The notes under the pieces were generated by a model. The model searched no databases and was not told the DNA's origin. It saw only the letters and a program-made list of their open reading frames with translations. A program made the translations under genes and the position numbers. 26,697 nucleotides of DNA, from IMG/VR virus record IMGVR_UViG_3300025889_000809, positions 1 through 26,697 of that record. One strand, given 5' to 3'. This document shows, in pieces, positions 1 through 8,249 of this stretch (its first letter is position 1; every line of letters begins with the position of its first letter). The stretch is from a virus.

Positions 1-1605
1 CTCTTGTTCCTCATAAAAATCATCATATAAATCTAACTCCTCTTGAATAGCTGCCTCTAATTGAGCATCTAATTTAGCCTGATAATCTTTTTTGATTTGC
101 AGTTTCTTTTTCTCATGTTCATCTAATAAAAGCTCTGATAATTCCTGCTGTTGTTTCTCTGCCTCTAATAGATCCTTATTAGCCTCCTCTCTGAACTTTA
201 GCACCTCGTCAGAGTTTTTCCCATAAAAATCAATTAAAGCCTCCTCCTGTTTTTCTAATAAATCAATATATGCAGAAAACTCCTTTTCCCTCTGCTCTGT
301 AACTGCTTTAGCTCTAAGCTCCTCTAATCTTAGTAATCTTTCCTGCTCATCTTTTATACCCTCTGCTCTGAGTTTAGCTATCTGATCCTGTACTGATACT
401 ATAGCATCTATTCTCTGCTGTATAGATTGCTGTAATTTAGCTTGTAATTGTAGCAGCTTGTTCTGTCTCTCTAATGCTGCTGCTTTTCTTTTCTCTGCTC
501 TTTTCTGTGATGCCTCAAAATCTTTTTGCCTTTGTTGGAATTTCTTTTGAGCCTCTATAGTAGCATCAAATGCCTCATTGAATGCCTGAGTAACAGATCC
601 CTGATCATCATTAATAGCAGCTATTTCCTCTCTTAATCTTTTAATATTTGCACTTATCTCCTCATTAGATTTATCACTAAATGGATTAGCATATTGTATC
701 TTTTGGAATACTATCTCTGCTTGTTTGCCAAATATCTGTAATTTACCTCCTACATTCTTAGCAAATTGAGTAGCACCTGCTGCCACACCTGCAAAAAAAG
801 CAGGTAATTTAGCTAATAATTCAGCTATTTTAACTAAAGTAGGAGCAAAAGCCTCTAATAATACACCCCCTGCACTTGTAAAGCTCTCTCCAACTTTGGA
901 GAATGCACCGGATACACTTGCAATAGCAGGAGAGAATTCTTTGGTTTTATCTATAGTACTTTGAATAGCAGAGCCTATTCTCCTAATGCCACCTATCAAA
1001 TTCCTACCTAAAAATACACCTATTGCAACTTTGCCCAATTTACCCAATGCAGAGGAGTAATTGCCTACATTCCTACGAGTATCTCCTGTTTGTTTTTCTA
1101 ATTTTTTTAGTGCATTAGTTAATGCTAATTTTTGTTTTACCAATGCCTTACCCTCTGCACTATTTTTAAGCTCCTCCTTACTTAGTTTTTTCCATTGCAG
1201 AGTAGTAAGTGATAACTGCGCTCTAAGTTTTTCTATCTGTCCGGATTCTTTGCTCCTAAGTATAGCAGTCTGTTTAGCTATCTGCACCCTTTCCCTATCT
1301 GCTATCTTTTGCTTTTCTCTTTGGATTAGCTCCTCATCAGTAAGATCATTGAGCTTTTTCTTTGCACTTGCAGCCTTTTTCTCCTCTACATCTAATGCTT
1401 TTTTTGCTTTTATCAGCTCATTAACAGATTGAGTAGCTGCCTGGATAGCTTTCTCATCATTAGGATTGACTATATCTAAATCCTTTTGTGCCTGTGTAGC
1501 AAGATCTGCTAATTCTTTTTTTAGCTTATCTATATTGGTAAAGATGACCTCAAACGTGTCATCCTTACCTATTAAATCCTCATAGCTTATTACACTATCT
1601 GCCAT
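1..1605 (-). CDS. Tail tape measure protein, N-terminal part (runs off left edge)
   Basis: Minus-strand reading from the ATG at 1605 stays open to position 1, giving at least 535 residues with no stop in the window. The product would set tail length and act in tail assembly and genome delivery. It is rich in Lys, Glu, Gln and Ala. An N-terminal coiled-coil-like stretch (about residues 15-150) is followed by a more hydrophobic Gly/Ala-rich stretch (about 165-290) and then a long highly charged coiled-coil region. This alternation is typical of tape measure proteins. Its start overlaps the end of the frameshifted chaperone frame by 11 nt, and its place directly downstream of the G/GT pair is the classical siphovirus arrangement. 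No catalytic domain was seen in the visible part. The identification rests on composition plus position. Confidence 0.85.
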   Translation of the reverse strand, partial: MADSVISYEDLIGKDDTFEVIFTNIDKLKKELADLATQAQKDLDIVNPNDEKAIQAATQSVNELIKAKKALDVEEKKAASAKKKLNDLTDEELIQREKQKIADRERVQIAKQTAILRSKESGQIEKLRAQLSLTTLQWKKLSKEELKNSAEGKALVKQKLALTNALKKLEKQTGDTRRNVGNYSSALGKLGKVAIGVFLGRNLIGGIRRIGSAIQSTIDKTKEFSPAIASVSGAFSKVGESFTSAGGVLLEAFAPTLVKIAELLAKLPAFFAGVAAGATQFAKNVGGKLQIFGKQAEIVFQKIQYANPFSDKSNEEISANIKRLREEIAAINDDQGSVTQAFNEAFDATIEAQKKFQQRQKDFEASQKRAEKRKAAALERQNKLLQLQAKLQQSIQQRIDAIVSVQDQIAKLRAEGIKDEQERLLRLEELRAKAVTEQREKEFSAYIDLLEKQEEALIDFYGKNSDEVLKFREEANKDLLEAEKQQQELSELLLDEHEKKKLQIKKDYQAKLDAQLEAAIQEELDLYDDFYEEQE

Positions 1606-2346
1606 TATTCTTATTTTTTATATAATCTATTAGAGTATAAAATCTAAATGTAGTGATGTTCTCTAAATCCTCAGTAGTTTGATCCTTGACTGCCAACATG
1701 AATTCCTCAAAATTTAACTCAATCGTTTTTTCCTGATTGTTTTTATAATTCAGATTCCAATGATTAGGATTAATCTGCCGGAGTAATTCATTAGTAGCTT
1801 GACTTAATTCATCATTAGCATTAGCTTTCTCTAATATTACGTTTAATTCTGCTTTTAGTTTGTTAATTAAAGCTTGATTATATATAATGTTCTTACCCTC
1901 GAACTGAACAGGAAAAAAGATCTTTAGCTCCTGCTCTACTTTTTTTTTATCTGATCGGCAGTATCATGTATCTCTGCCTTAGTTAGTCCTAACCTTTGTA
2001 GAACATCTAATGTATTTTTTAGGCTATCAGAGGTAACATTTTCACTCTTTACGCCATTAATACTCTTAACCATTGCAGCAAGTGCCAATCCTTTAGGATC
2101 TATCTCATTCTGGGCATAGCTATAAGCCATCTGAGCATTAGTAAGCTCTTTCATGGCCTTATCATTTTCCTGTGCTGCAATAAACTGCATAGCTCTGCCT
2201 ATCCTTTTCATAATATCAGATACACTATTTCCTACCTCTCTATCTCTCATCATCTCCTTATTAAATTTCATGTAGTTTCTATGAGGCATCTCCTCTATAG
2301 AATCATAAAACTCAACCTCTACCTTTTTTTTGAATAGTCTGATCAT
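1595..2346 (-). CDS. Tail assembly chaperone GT, made by programmed -1 frameshift
   Basis: The zero frame (136 residues) ends at a TAG at 1936-1938 directly after a run of nine A on the minus strand. The last seven bases before the stop read A-AAA-AAG (1945-1939), a canonical -1 slippery heptamer. Slipping back one base enters a frame that stays open for 114 residues, to the TAG at 1595-1597. This second frame has no ATG near its beginning; its only internal Met is in its C-terminal half. Translation therefore needs the shift, giving a fusion of about 250 residues. Two overlapping frames of this size directly before the tape measure gene are the established G/GT signature of long-tailed phages. 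G and GT chaperone the tape measure protein during tail assembly. I did not model a downstream stimulatory RNA structure. Confidence 0.85.
1936..2346 (-). CDS. Tail assembly chaperone G (unshifted product)
   Basis: This is the 136-residue unshifted product, largely helical, Lys/Met/Gln-rich and ending in three Lys encoded by the slippery A-run. It overlaps the upstream small gene by 4 nt (ATGA), so translational coupling is likely. Sequence similarity alone does not identify it. The assignment comes from its size, its position before the tape measure gene and the -1 frameshift site at its end. In established examples G is made in large excess over GT and both bind the tape measure protein. 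Confidence 0.8.
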   Translation of the reverse strand: MIRLFKKKVEVEFYDSIEEMPHRNYMKFNKEMMRDREVGNSVSDIMKRIGRAMQFIAAQENDKAMKELTNAQMAYSYAQNEIDPKGLALAAMVKSINGVKSENVTSDSLKNTLDVLQRLGLTKAEIHDTADQIKKK

Positions 2347-2594
2347 CTCTTTAGTATATTAGATAGTGCAGGACACATAAAATAGTACAATATTGCTGTA
2401 TTATCTCCACTAAAATAATAAAAATTCAAAGCAAAAACTAAAGATACATGAGATTCTATGCAAAATTCACAATTAGTAAGCTCATCTATAAAGGCATTAG
2501 GCAGCAAATTATACAGCTTTGTAGGTAGATTGAGCCTGTATATCAGCAATATTGCCCAATAATACACTAAAAAATATGATATAAAGTTATACAT
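2343..2594 (-). CDS. Small hydrophobic protein, unknown function
   Basis: The product has 83 residues and two hydrophobic stretches (about residues 4-20 and 50-72), with a CEFCIESH segment between them (about 43-50). Two membrane passes with a Cys/His-containing connecting loop are possible. The ATG overlaps the end of the upstream gene by 8 nt, and its own stop overlaps the start of chaperone G by 4 nt, so it sits firmly in the tail operon. I do not recognise a family. A membrane-associated accessory or holin-like role is possible but unsupported. The tight overlaps at both ends argue that it is a real gene. Confidence 0.65.
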   Translation of the reverse strand: MYNFISYFLVYYWAILLIYRLNLPTKLYNLLPNAFIDELTNCEFCIESHVSLVFALNFYYFSGDNTAILYYFMCPALSNILKR

Positions 2595-2832
2595 CCTGCT
2601 CTATTTGTGACCATTCCGGAGTAGCCATAACCTCCAGGATAGCATGATGAGAATATTCTGTATAAGCTGATAAAAATGGATAGCTATTATGATCATCATC
2701 ATGCAATTTTATGACCATTAGAGAGCCATCTAAAGATAATCTCTGAGTATTTAACTCTCCTACTGATACATTAATAATCTCATCCATATTAGGATCATCA
2801 GCATCTACTATAAAATATCTATTATGTGCCAT
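2587..2832 (-). CDS. Small acidic protein of the tail operon, unknown function
   Basis: The 81-residue product is acidic (repeated Asp, including a DADDPN stretch and an HDDDHN stretch) and has no membrane segment or recognised domain. It lies 10 nt after the LamG-domain gene and overlaps the next gene by 8 nt. Between a neck/tail protein and the tail chaperones one would normally expect a tail tube or tail-completion component. This protein is too short for a tube subunit, so I make no functional call. Codon usage resembles that of its neighbours. Confidence 0.65.
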   Translation of the reverse strand: MAHNRYFIVDADDPNMDEIINVSVGELNTQRLSLDGSLMVIKLHDDDHNSYPFLSAYTEYSHHAILEVMATPEWSQIEQDV

Positions 2833-2842
2833 GTTTAATTAT

Positions 2843-4162
2843 TTATGGTGCAGGGCAATCGTCTACTAAATCAATCTCCTCCATATTTACAGATGTAAGG
2901 CCTGCTGTTACTCCTGAACCATCAGCTACATCAAATCTTAATCCATTCCATACTGCTGCTGCCATATCATAGTCAGCTATCAGATCAGTAGGATGAGGAG
3001 GAGATGGATTATAAGTATTAGCATTCCATAGAGCATTAACATTACCTGCAGATAATACTCTATTAGTCCACATTCTTACGCTCCTTAATGCACCATCAGC
3101 ATAAATACTTGAGTATCTCATTAATTCAAGAAATGTAGATGCATTTAGCATTGATCCTGTATTAATATTATTTGCACCTGTATTGAGTTTTATTTGTTGT
3201 ACATCATTAATATATATCTCTAAGCCTGATTGTAATCCTGTACCATCTGATGTCACTACAATATGATGCCATGAGCCGAATACCATAGTTGAATCAGCTT
3301 GTACTATTGTATTTGTTCCTCCTGTTCCATTAAGTTCAAATTGAACTCTACCACCAGACAAAGCTCTGCTAATTATTATTCCATTTGGACTCCTTGTTTT
3401 GAATATATACGCATAAGTGCTACTTTGTGAATCTATTTTAACCCACATCTCTATACTAAATGGTGTACTCCATTCTATATTAAGTGCTGCCTCTGTTCCT
3501 GTTAATAAACGCTCATTAACACCATCAAAATCCAATGATTTGCAGGCCACTAATGGAGGGATCTCAGGAACAGGACACGCCTCAGGTAGTACTATAGAGC
3601 AGTTTACTCTAAAGTGAGTAAATGGAGCTTTCTCCACCTGGCTCTCATCCTGTATATTAAACTCAGTAAAGACATTCTCAAGCAAATACTCTATGCTCTG
3701 TATAGTCAGCTTATAGCTCTTACCTAATAGCTGTCTACTTAATACATTCCTTACCTGTGCTATTAATGTCTGCTGATAGATTTCTGTACTTAATAAAGTA
3801 CTTTGGATCAGCTCCATATTGCAGGAGAATATAATGCCTACCTGATAATTAAGATAGCCATACATCCCTGTTTGAAACTCTGTAATAGTCTCTCTGCTGA
3901 CAAAAAAGAAACAGCTACCTCCCTTATCATTATCAGGAGTAACATTTAAGTATCTTTGGCTGTTATTTTGAGTGCCTAAGTAGATCTCTGGGAAAAATAA
4001 TATACCACCATTCCGGGCATCCCTATTCTTATATGCTCTACCATATCCATTAGATAACCATGATAGCTGATTGTTTAACTCATCTAAAATATCTATAATG
4101 GCTGCATCTATCTCTACAGGATTAGTAGCTACAGGTATATTAGGATCTTGCAATAATATCAT
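2843..4162 (-). CDS. Tail/neck structural protein with C-terminal LamG-like domain
   Basis: The ATG at 4162 is preferred over the in-frame TTG one codon upstream, giving 439 residues. The first ~200 residues (mixed alpha/beta) match the size and place of a tail completion or tail terminator protein, following the HK97 gp10-like gene. After a Pro-rich hinge near residue 200, about residues 207-395 look like a LamG/concanavalin-type jelly roll. Cues are the SLDFDGVNERLLTG opening strand, FSIEMWVKI, GSWHHIVVTSDG, LEIYIND and GALRSVRMWTNR. Such domains bind carbohydrate and are often displayed on virions as adhesins. A LamG fused to a neck/tail component suggests surface display for loose host binding. 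The LamG call is fairly firm; the N-terminal role is positional inference. Confidence 0.75.
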   Translation of the reverse strand: MILLQDPNIPVATNPVEIDAAIIDILDELNNQLSWLSNGYGRAYKNRDARNGGILFFPEIYLGTQNNSQRYLNVTPDNDKGGSCFFFVSRETITEFQTGMYGYLNYQVGIIFSCNMELIQSTLLSTEIYQQTLIAQVRNVLSRQLLGKSYKLTIQSIEYLLENVFTEFNIQDESQVEKAPFTHFRVNCSIVLPEACPVPEIPPLVACKSLDFDGVNERLLTGTEAALNIEWSTPFSIEMWVKIDSQSSTYAYIFKTRSPNGIIISRALSGGRVQFELNGTGGTNTIVQADSTMVFGSWHHIVVTSDGTGLQSGLEIYINDVQQIKLNTGANNINTGSMLNASTFLELMRYSSIYADGALRSVRMWTNRVLSAGNVNALWNANTYNPSPPHPTDLIADYDMAAAVWNGLRFDVADGSGVTAGLTSVNMEEIDLVDDCPAP

Positions 4163-4589
4163 CAAAATTACGTTTTATTGTTGGTAGTGTATACTCATCT
4201 ATAAAGCTCTGCCAATTATCAGCAGTTAATCCTAATATATCAGCATACTTATTGATCAGATAGATAGAATAAGATATGATAGTCCTAATAATCATGGCAT
4301 TACCTCCGGCTATTATCTCCAGGCTATTATAGAAATCTCCTGTATCTCTCAAAGTTACCCTATCTGTAGGCTGTCCTTTTCTGCCTTTTATTATGCGAGT
4401 AGATAGAGCATAAGATGGTTTAATTTCATCTCCTTTATTGGTAGTACCTAAGTATAGCTGTTCTACTTGTAGCTGTTTTACTACTTGCTCATTAGCCTTT
4501 ATACTCTGCTGTATAGATACATTAATACTATCCTGCAATTGCCTGATAGTATTGTTGAAATTGTTTAATATGGTAAAATCTACAGCCAT
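4140..4589 (-). CDS. Neck / tail-completion protein (HK97 gp10-like by position)
   Basis: The 149-residue product has a long N-terminal helix (about 5-45), then a LxxxTRIIKGRKGQPTDRVTLRDTGDFYNSLEI segment in the middle. This sort of xxL-R-DTG-x-x-x-x-S motif is seen in HK97 gp10-like proteins and related tail completion proteins. It overlaps the LamG gene by 23 nt, and its start codon abuts the stop of the upstream gene at 4589. It probably joins the head-tail connector to the tail tube. The family call is tentative; the structural role is well supported by its place between capsid and tail chaperone genes. Confidence 0.6.
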   Translation of the reverse strand: MAVDFTILNNFNNTIRQLQDSINVSIQQSIKANEQVVKQLQVEQLYLGTTNKGDEIKPSYALSTRIIKGRKGQPTDRVTLRDTGDFYNSLEIIAGGNAMIIRTIISYSIYLINKYADILGLTADNWQSFIDEYTLPTIKRNFDDIIARS

Positions 4590-5731
4590 TAAACAGCTCC
4601 GTAGGATGCACCTTTACGAGCGCATGGTACACAAATATTGTTAATATTGCCCTGATCTAAGTTAGTGGCTTGTATTGCCCTATCTGCCTGCTGCCAAAAT
4701 GGAACTTGTCTTGTATCAGCATCTCCCTCTAAATCTCTTACTATATTGATTTGTACATTCTGCTCTACATGTGAAATCTGACTGCTCGCTTTCATCATCT
4801 CTAATACTTTTAAAGCTACATATTTGCCTATGGCATTAGTCATAATTAGCTTGTTATCAATCCAGAACTGAGTAAGATTACAATTTATAGAGATGTTAAA
4901 ATTAAATCCATAGTTATTGTCATAGGTATAGACCATATCATCAGTATCCCACATCGTACCTACAGCAGGAACTTTAGTAGCAGGAATATAGAAAGGAGAC
5001 ATATTGATGTACTTTGCTATGCTTGTATATTTAGCAGATCTTACCCCTCCATCACATGTACGACAATAGCCATTTTTCCAATTAAGATTATCATATTGGA
5101 TAGCTTGCCCTGAGAGATCATCTTGATAGTATCCTAAGTACCATACTCCTCCCTCATTATTTGAGCCATCAGAGTAATCTAAAGTAATCTGCTCTGCTAA
5201 CCATGTAAAGCTATTGGATGAGGTAGAGGTAAATGTATATGTAGATACTACCTGCTCCTGTAAGCTGTTGTATAAATATAGAGTTAATCCTGCCTCTGGA
5301 GCAGTTAAGTATAATCCTATTCTATTGATAATAGCTCTAAGGCCTATAGCATTCTCATTCAAAGCAAATTCAATACCTACAAATCTGCTCTCATTTATAA
5401 CAGGCTTATTTTTTAGCACATTGTCATATATGAGCTTATTGTTTGCAAGATCCTTACCGGCATTATTCAGCTTTTTATAGGCTGTCATTTTCTCGAGCAT
5501 CTGATTGATAGCAGAGCTTTCTATGTCATCCAAAAAAGTTTCTAAGCCATAATCAGTAGGTAGTAATGCCTGAATATAATCTAATCTAAGCATAGGATGA
5601 TAATCCTGGTAATACTGCCCTGATTCAGTAGCAGTCAATGAGGCAGGTAGAACAGGAATATCTGTAGTATTCCAATGATCTTTCCATCCTATTACTTTTT
5701 TTAGCTCAGCTATTACTCTATTATCAAACAT
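4589..5731 (-). CDS. Virion structural protein downstream of the capsid gene, unknown family
   Basis: The 380-residue product has a helical N-terminal ~115 residues and then a beta-rich region (about 120-215) with aromatic-rich strands. It carries two Cys pairs: YCRTCDGG in the middle and CVPCARKG at the C-terminus, which could bind a metal or stabilise the particle. It follows the major capsid gene after a terminator and is joined to the gp10-like gene at its stop. Position suggests a head-tail adaptor or head-completion protein. I do not recognise a named family, and the size is large for a simple adaptor, so a fused decoration domain is possible. Confidence 0.65.
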   Translation of the reverse strand: MFDNRVIAELKKVIGWKDHWNTTDIPVLPASLTATESGQYYQDYHPMLRLDYIQALLPTDYGLETFLDDIESSAINQMLEKMTAYKKLNNAGKDLANNKLIYDNVLKNKPVINESRFVGIEFALNENAIGLRAIINRIGLYLTAPEAGLTLYLYNSLQEQVVSTYTFTSTSSNSFTWLAEQITLDYSDGSNNEGGVWYLGYYQDDLSGQAIQYDNLNWKNGYCRTCDGGVRSAKYTSIAKYINMSPFYIPATKVPAVGTMWDTDDMVYTYDNNYGFNFNISINCNLTQFWIDNKLIMTNAIGKYVALKVLEMMKASSQISHVEQNVQINIVRDLEGDADTRQVPFWQQADRAIQATNLDQGNINNICVPCARKGASYGAV

Positions 5732-5747
5732 ACATTAAGATTTAAGG

Positions 5748-5777
5748 AAAAAAAGAGAGCAGGAAAACCCTGCCCTC
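5748..5777 (-). terminator. Intrinsic terminator after the major capsid gene
   Basis: On the minus strand a 9-bp stem (arms 5777-5769 and 5763-5755, one G-T pair) with a 5-nt loop is followed by seven T (5754-5748). It lies 11 nt after the capsid stop. It should end most transcripts and leave readthrough for the tail genes, giving high capsid versus lower tail expression. Confidence 0.85.
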
Positions 5778-5788
5778 TAAAAGTACAA

Positions 5789-6832
5789 TTATGGTAGATA
5801 ATCAATCTTTTTGATACCTCCGTTTGTTCCTGTGTTGTAAGGAGTTAGGATGGCAACATTGATACCCATCTGATAAGATTTAACCAATGAGTTAGTATCC
5901 TCAGCGTTACCTGTGATAGCAGATACATCAGCACACTCATCCTTAACCATTAGCTCCATAGGTACACCTAATAGCTCAGACTGCTCAACTGACCATCTGA
6001 TACCCTCGCTCATGCTTACTCTGTTAGCAGCAGCATCAGGAGATACTTTAGCAACCATACCCAAAGATCCTACAGGCATTGCATAAGCAGTAGATACAGC
6101 TGCAGCAGATGTAGCGATAGTGTTTGAGTATTGGAATTGATAGCCATTGAATTGAAATGCAGTGTTTGTAGAGTTACCTGCACCCTGATTAACATACTGA
6201 TTAACAAAAGATGCATACTGAGCATCTCCAATTACATCCAATCCGTTTCTGCTGAAATCATCAGCTTGCATGATAGATTTAAGATCATTCAAGAAAAAGT
6301 CCTGATCTCCTGCAGCAACTTGTAGAGCATCAGCCAAAAGAGGATATTTAGCAGCAGCACCAACAAAAGCAGAATTGTAGGTAGTAGCAACAGCACCATC
6401 TACAGCAGCTAAAAGTTGAGCCTCTAAAAAGTTAGCTAATCCCTCCTCAGCATCTGAGAATTGTCTCATGAAATCCTGAGCCTCAGTAACAATATCAGAC
6501 TGATCTGTTAGTCTTGGGATAATTCTGAAACCGGTATGAGCTTTCACAAATGTTACATTAACAAGAGCAGCAGTAGCATCTTTAGTAGGAAATGCACATG
6601 TCATAGTACCTACAGATGCAGCAGTTACATTCTTAGAAAATACAGGGATTTGAGTAGCAGGAGCTCCCCATGAGTTAGCAATTACTGACTGGTTAGTACC
6701 TGATAATAGAGTACCTGTACCATTCAAAGCCATATTAATAAATCCGTATTCCTGTTGTCTTAATTCCTGTCTATCTAACTGCGATGGATAGACACCTTGA
6801 GCGTTTTGTCTTTTTAAATTTACGATTGACAT
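5789..6832 (-). CDS. Major capsid protein
   Basis: The 347-residue product has an N-terminal arm with LKRQNAQGVYPSQLDRQELRQQEYG, a central alpha/beta body rich in Ala, Thr, Val and Asn, and a C-terminal beta segment. It follows a scaffold-like gene 18 nt away and precedes a strong terminator, which fits a highly expressed capsid subunit of the HK97 fold. Charged and Ala-rich helices in the first half (for example the DFMRQFSDAEEGLANFLEAQ area) resemble the long spine-type helix of such proteins. No cleavage site or protease gene is obvious in the visible cluster. The call rests on length, composition and context. Confidence 0.8.
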   Translation of the reverse strand: MSIVNLKRQNAQGVYPSQLDRQELRQQEYGFINMALNGTGTLLSGTNQSVIANSWGAPATQIPVFSKNVTAASVGTMTCAFPTKDATAALVNVTFVKAHTGFRIIPRLTDQSDIVTEAQDFMRQFSDAEEGLANFLEAQLLAAVDGAVATTYNSAFVGAAAKYPLLADALQVAAGDQDFFLNDLKSIMQADDFSRNGLDVIGDAQYASFVNQYVNQGAGNSTNTAFQFNGYQFQYSNTIATSAAAVSTAYAMPVGSLGMVAKVSPDAAANRVSMSEGIRWSVEQSELLGVPMELMVKDECADVSAITGNAEDTNSLVKSYQMGINVAILTPYNTGTNGGIKKIDYLP

Positions 6833-6850
6833 TTTAATAAAATATTTTTA

Positions 6851-7774
6851 TCAGAACTCTCTGAGAGTTTTTACATTATATCTCTCAAATGCATCCCAAT
6901 ATAATTTGTTATATTCCTCGCCTTTTGGAATCCCTTTCCTTACGGCTATTTTGTCAAATTCCTGTAGGAATTGCTCCTGAGTTTTAAATGAATCCTCAGA
7001 CATTACTACCTGTGAATTGACAATATCTCCTCCTTTTGTGGGTTCGTTCCCTGCATTCCCACCTGGATTAGATTGAGCAATAATAGATCCTAATTCCTGT
7101 TTTAGAATAAATGATAAATCTGCATTCAGAATTCCGTCCTTATAAGGAGTGCCATCGGATTTCATCCATACAATTTTACCATCCTCCTCAACTGAGTTAG
7201 CTATTAACTGCTGTGTTTTTAATGTGATTACATCTTTAATCAAACCCTCATCTAATGATTTATTAAATTCAAAGCTATTGATTACAGAGTTAATCTCATT
7301 ACTTTTATTCAAAGAGCTTAGTTTATTTTTTAAGGCATTAAGCTCACTATCTCTGCTTTCAATCTCTCTTTTAGCATCAATAGTAAATTGCTCCTTTTCT
7401 TTTTTATGCCTCTTTTTAAGCTCCTCGATTTTATTTAACGTTTCTGAGTTATCTGTGTTACTTTTTAAAGCATTTATTTGTTCAGACATCTCTTTATTTT
7501 GATTAGCTATCATAGCTGCCCATTCAGATGTCTTAACTCCCTGAGGCTTTTCAAGGCCTGCACCTATCAGAGCCTGATCCACAAAATCATAAATCTTTTT
7601 ATGCTCATGGCCTACATTCTCCTCAAAGTAATTTTTAGCTATTGTCTCTGCATAGGCTTTACCTGTCTCTGTGCTTTTAACAATATCTAATAATTTTGCC
7701 TGAATAGTTTTATCCTCATTTGCTAATGATCTGATACCATCAAAATCTATAGCTGTCTTATTTTCATTCTCCAT
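6851..7774 (-). CDS. Capsid scaffold-like protein
   Basis: The 307-residue product has a long central coiled coil (about residues 95-165, very rich in Lys, Glu, Ser and Asn) and a C-terminal portion after about 230 that is flexible and Gly/Asn-rich. This is the build of phage scaffold or minor structural GP20-type proteins, which direct procapsid assembly and then leave. It lies directly upstream of the major capsid gene, the standard place for a scaffold. No protease motif was seen, so it is not a fused protease-scaffold. Confidence comes from the coiled coil plus position. Confidence 0.75.
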   Translation of the reverse strand: MENENKTAIDFDGIRSLANEDKTIQAKLLDIVKSTETGKAYAETIAKNYFEENVGHEHKKIYDFVDQALIGAGLEKPQGVKTSEWAAMIANQNKEMSEQINALKSNTDNSETLNKIEELKKRHKKEKEQFTIDAKREIESRDSELNALKNKLSSLNKSNEINSVINSFEFNKSLDEGLIKDVITLKTQQLIANSVEEDGKIVWMKSDGTPYKDGILNADLSFILKQELGSIIAQSNPGGNAGNEPTKGGDIVNSQVVMSEDSFKTQEQFLQEFDKIAVRKGIPKGEEYNKLYWDAFERYNVKTLREF

Positions 7775-7799
7775 ACGTCTCTATATGATTTAAAAAGTT

Positions 7800-8249
7800 T
7801 TATAATGATTTTTCTACCTGGTCAATAGATAGCTCAAGCTCCTCAGCTATTACATCAGCACTCATGCCATCAGCAGCCATCTCTATGATTTTTTTCTTTA
7901 CCGGAGGAGTAACCCTTTTAGCTTTTTTAGTCTCACTTGGAGCTACCTCCTCAACCATTTTAAGCTCAGGGTTATGTATCATCACTACTGCATTGTAATT
8001 CTGCTGTATTAGTGCTGTTTTCATATCCTCTCTGTAGCTGTAATACTGCTGAGATGAAACGCTAAACTGATGGATCTGTAAGTTAGGAGTAATACCCTCA
8101 TACTTAATCCTTACACCAATAAAATTAAAGGCAGTTTTGTTATGTTCTGGTATATCTGTGGGAAATTTTGCATTAGGATGCTGCTGAATCAGATTCTGCA
8201 TCTCCTTGCTGTTGGATAGATTCCCTGCTATCATCTTGTACTTTTTCAT
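7800..8249 (-). CDS. Unknown protein overlapping the portal gene, C-terminal HTH-like segment
   Basis: The 149-residue product has an alpha/beta N-terminal two thirds and a Lys-rich linker (about 105-120). The last ~35 residues (KKKIIEMAADGMSADVIAEE and following) look like a helix-turn-helix of the homeodomain-like type. The start at 8249 overlaps the portal gene by 77 nt in another frame. Internal Met codons at residues 6 and 17 would only shorten the overlap. It lies between portal and scaffold, where many phages carry a small head protein. Function is unknown; the HTH-like tail could bind DNA in packaging or head assembly, but this is inference. Confidence 0.6.
   Translation of the reverse strand: MKKYKMIAGNLSNSKEMQNLIQQHPNAKFPTDIPEHNKTAFNFIGVRIKYEGITPNLQIHQFSVSSQQYYSYREDMKTALIQQNYNAVVMIHNPELKMVEEVAPSETKKAKRVTPPVKKKIIEMAADGMSADVIAEELELSIDQVEKSL

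Noticed and set aside
1061-1432. Plus-strand open frame opposite the tape measure gene
   Set aside because: Composition (Ser/Phe/Leu-rich) is the usual reverse image of a Lys/Glu/Ala-rich coiled-coil gene; no leader or promoter.
7149-7502. Plus-strand open frame opposite the scaffold gene
   Set aside because: It is the reverse image of a coiled-coil region, Ser/Leu-rich, and has no start context of its own.
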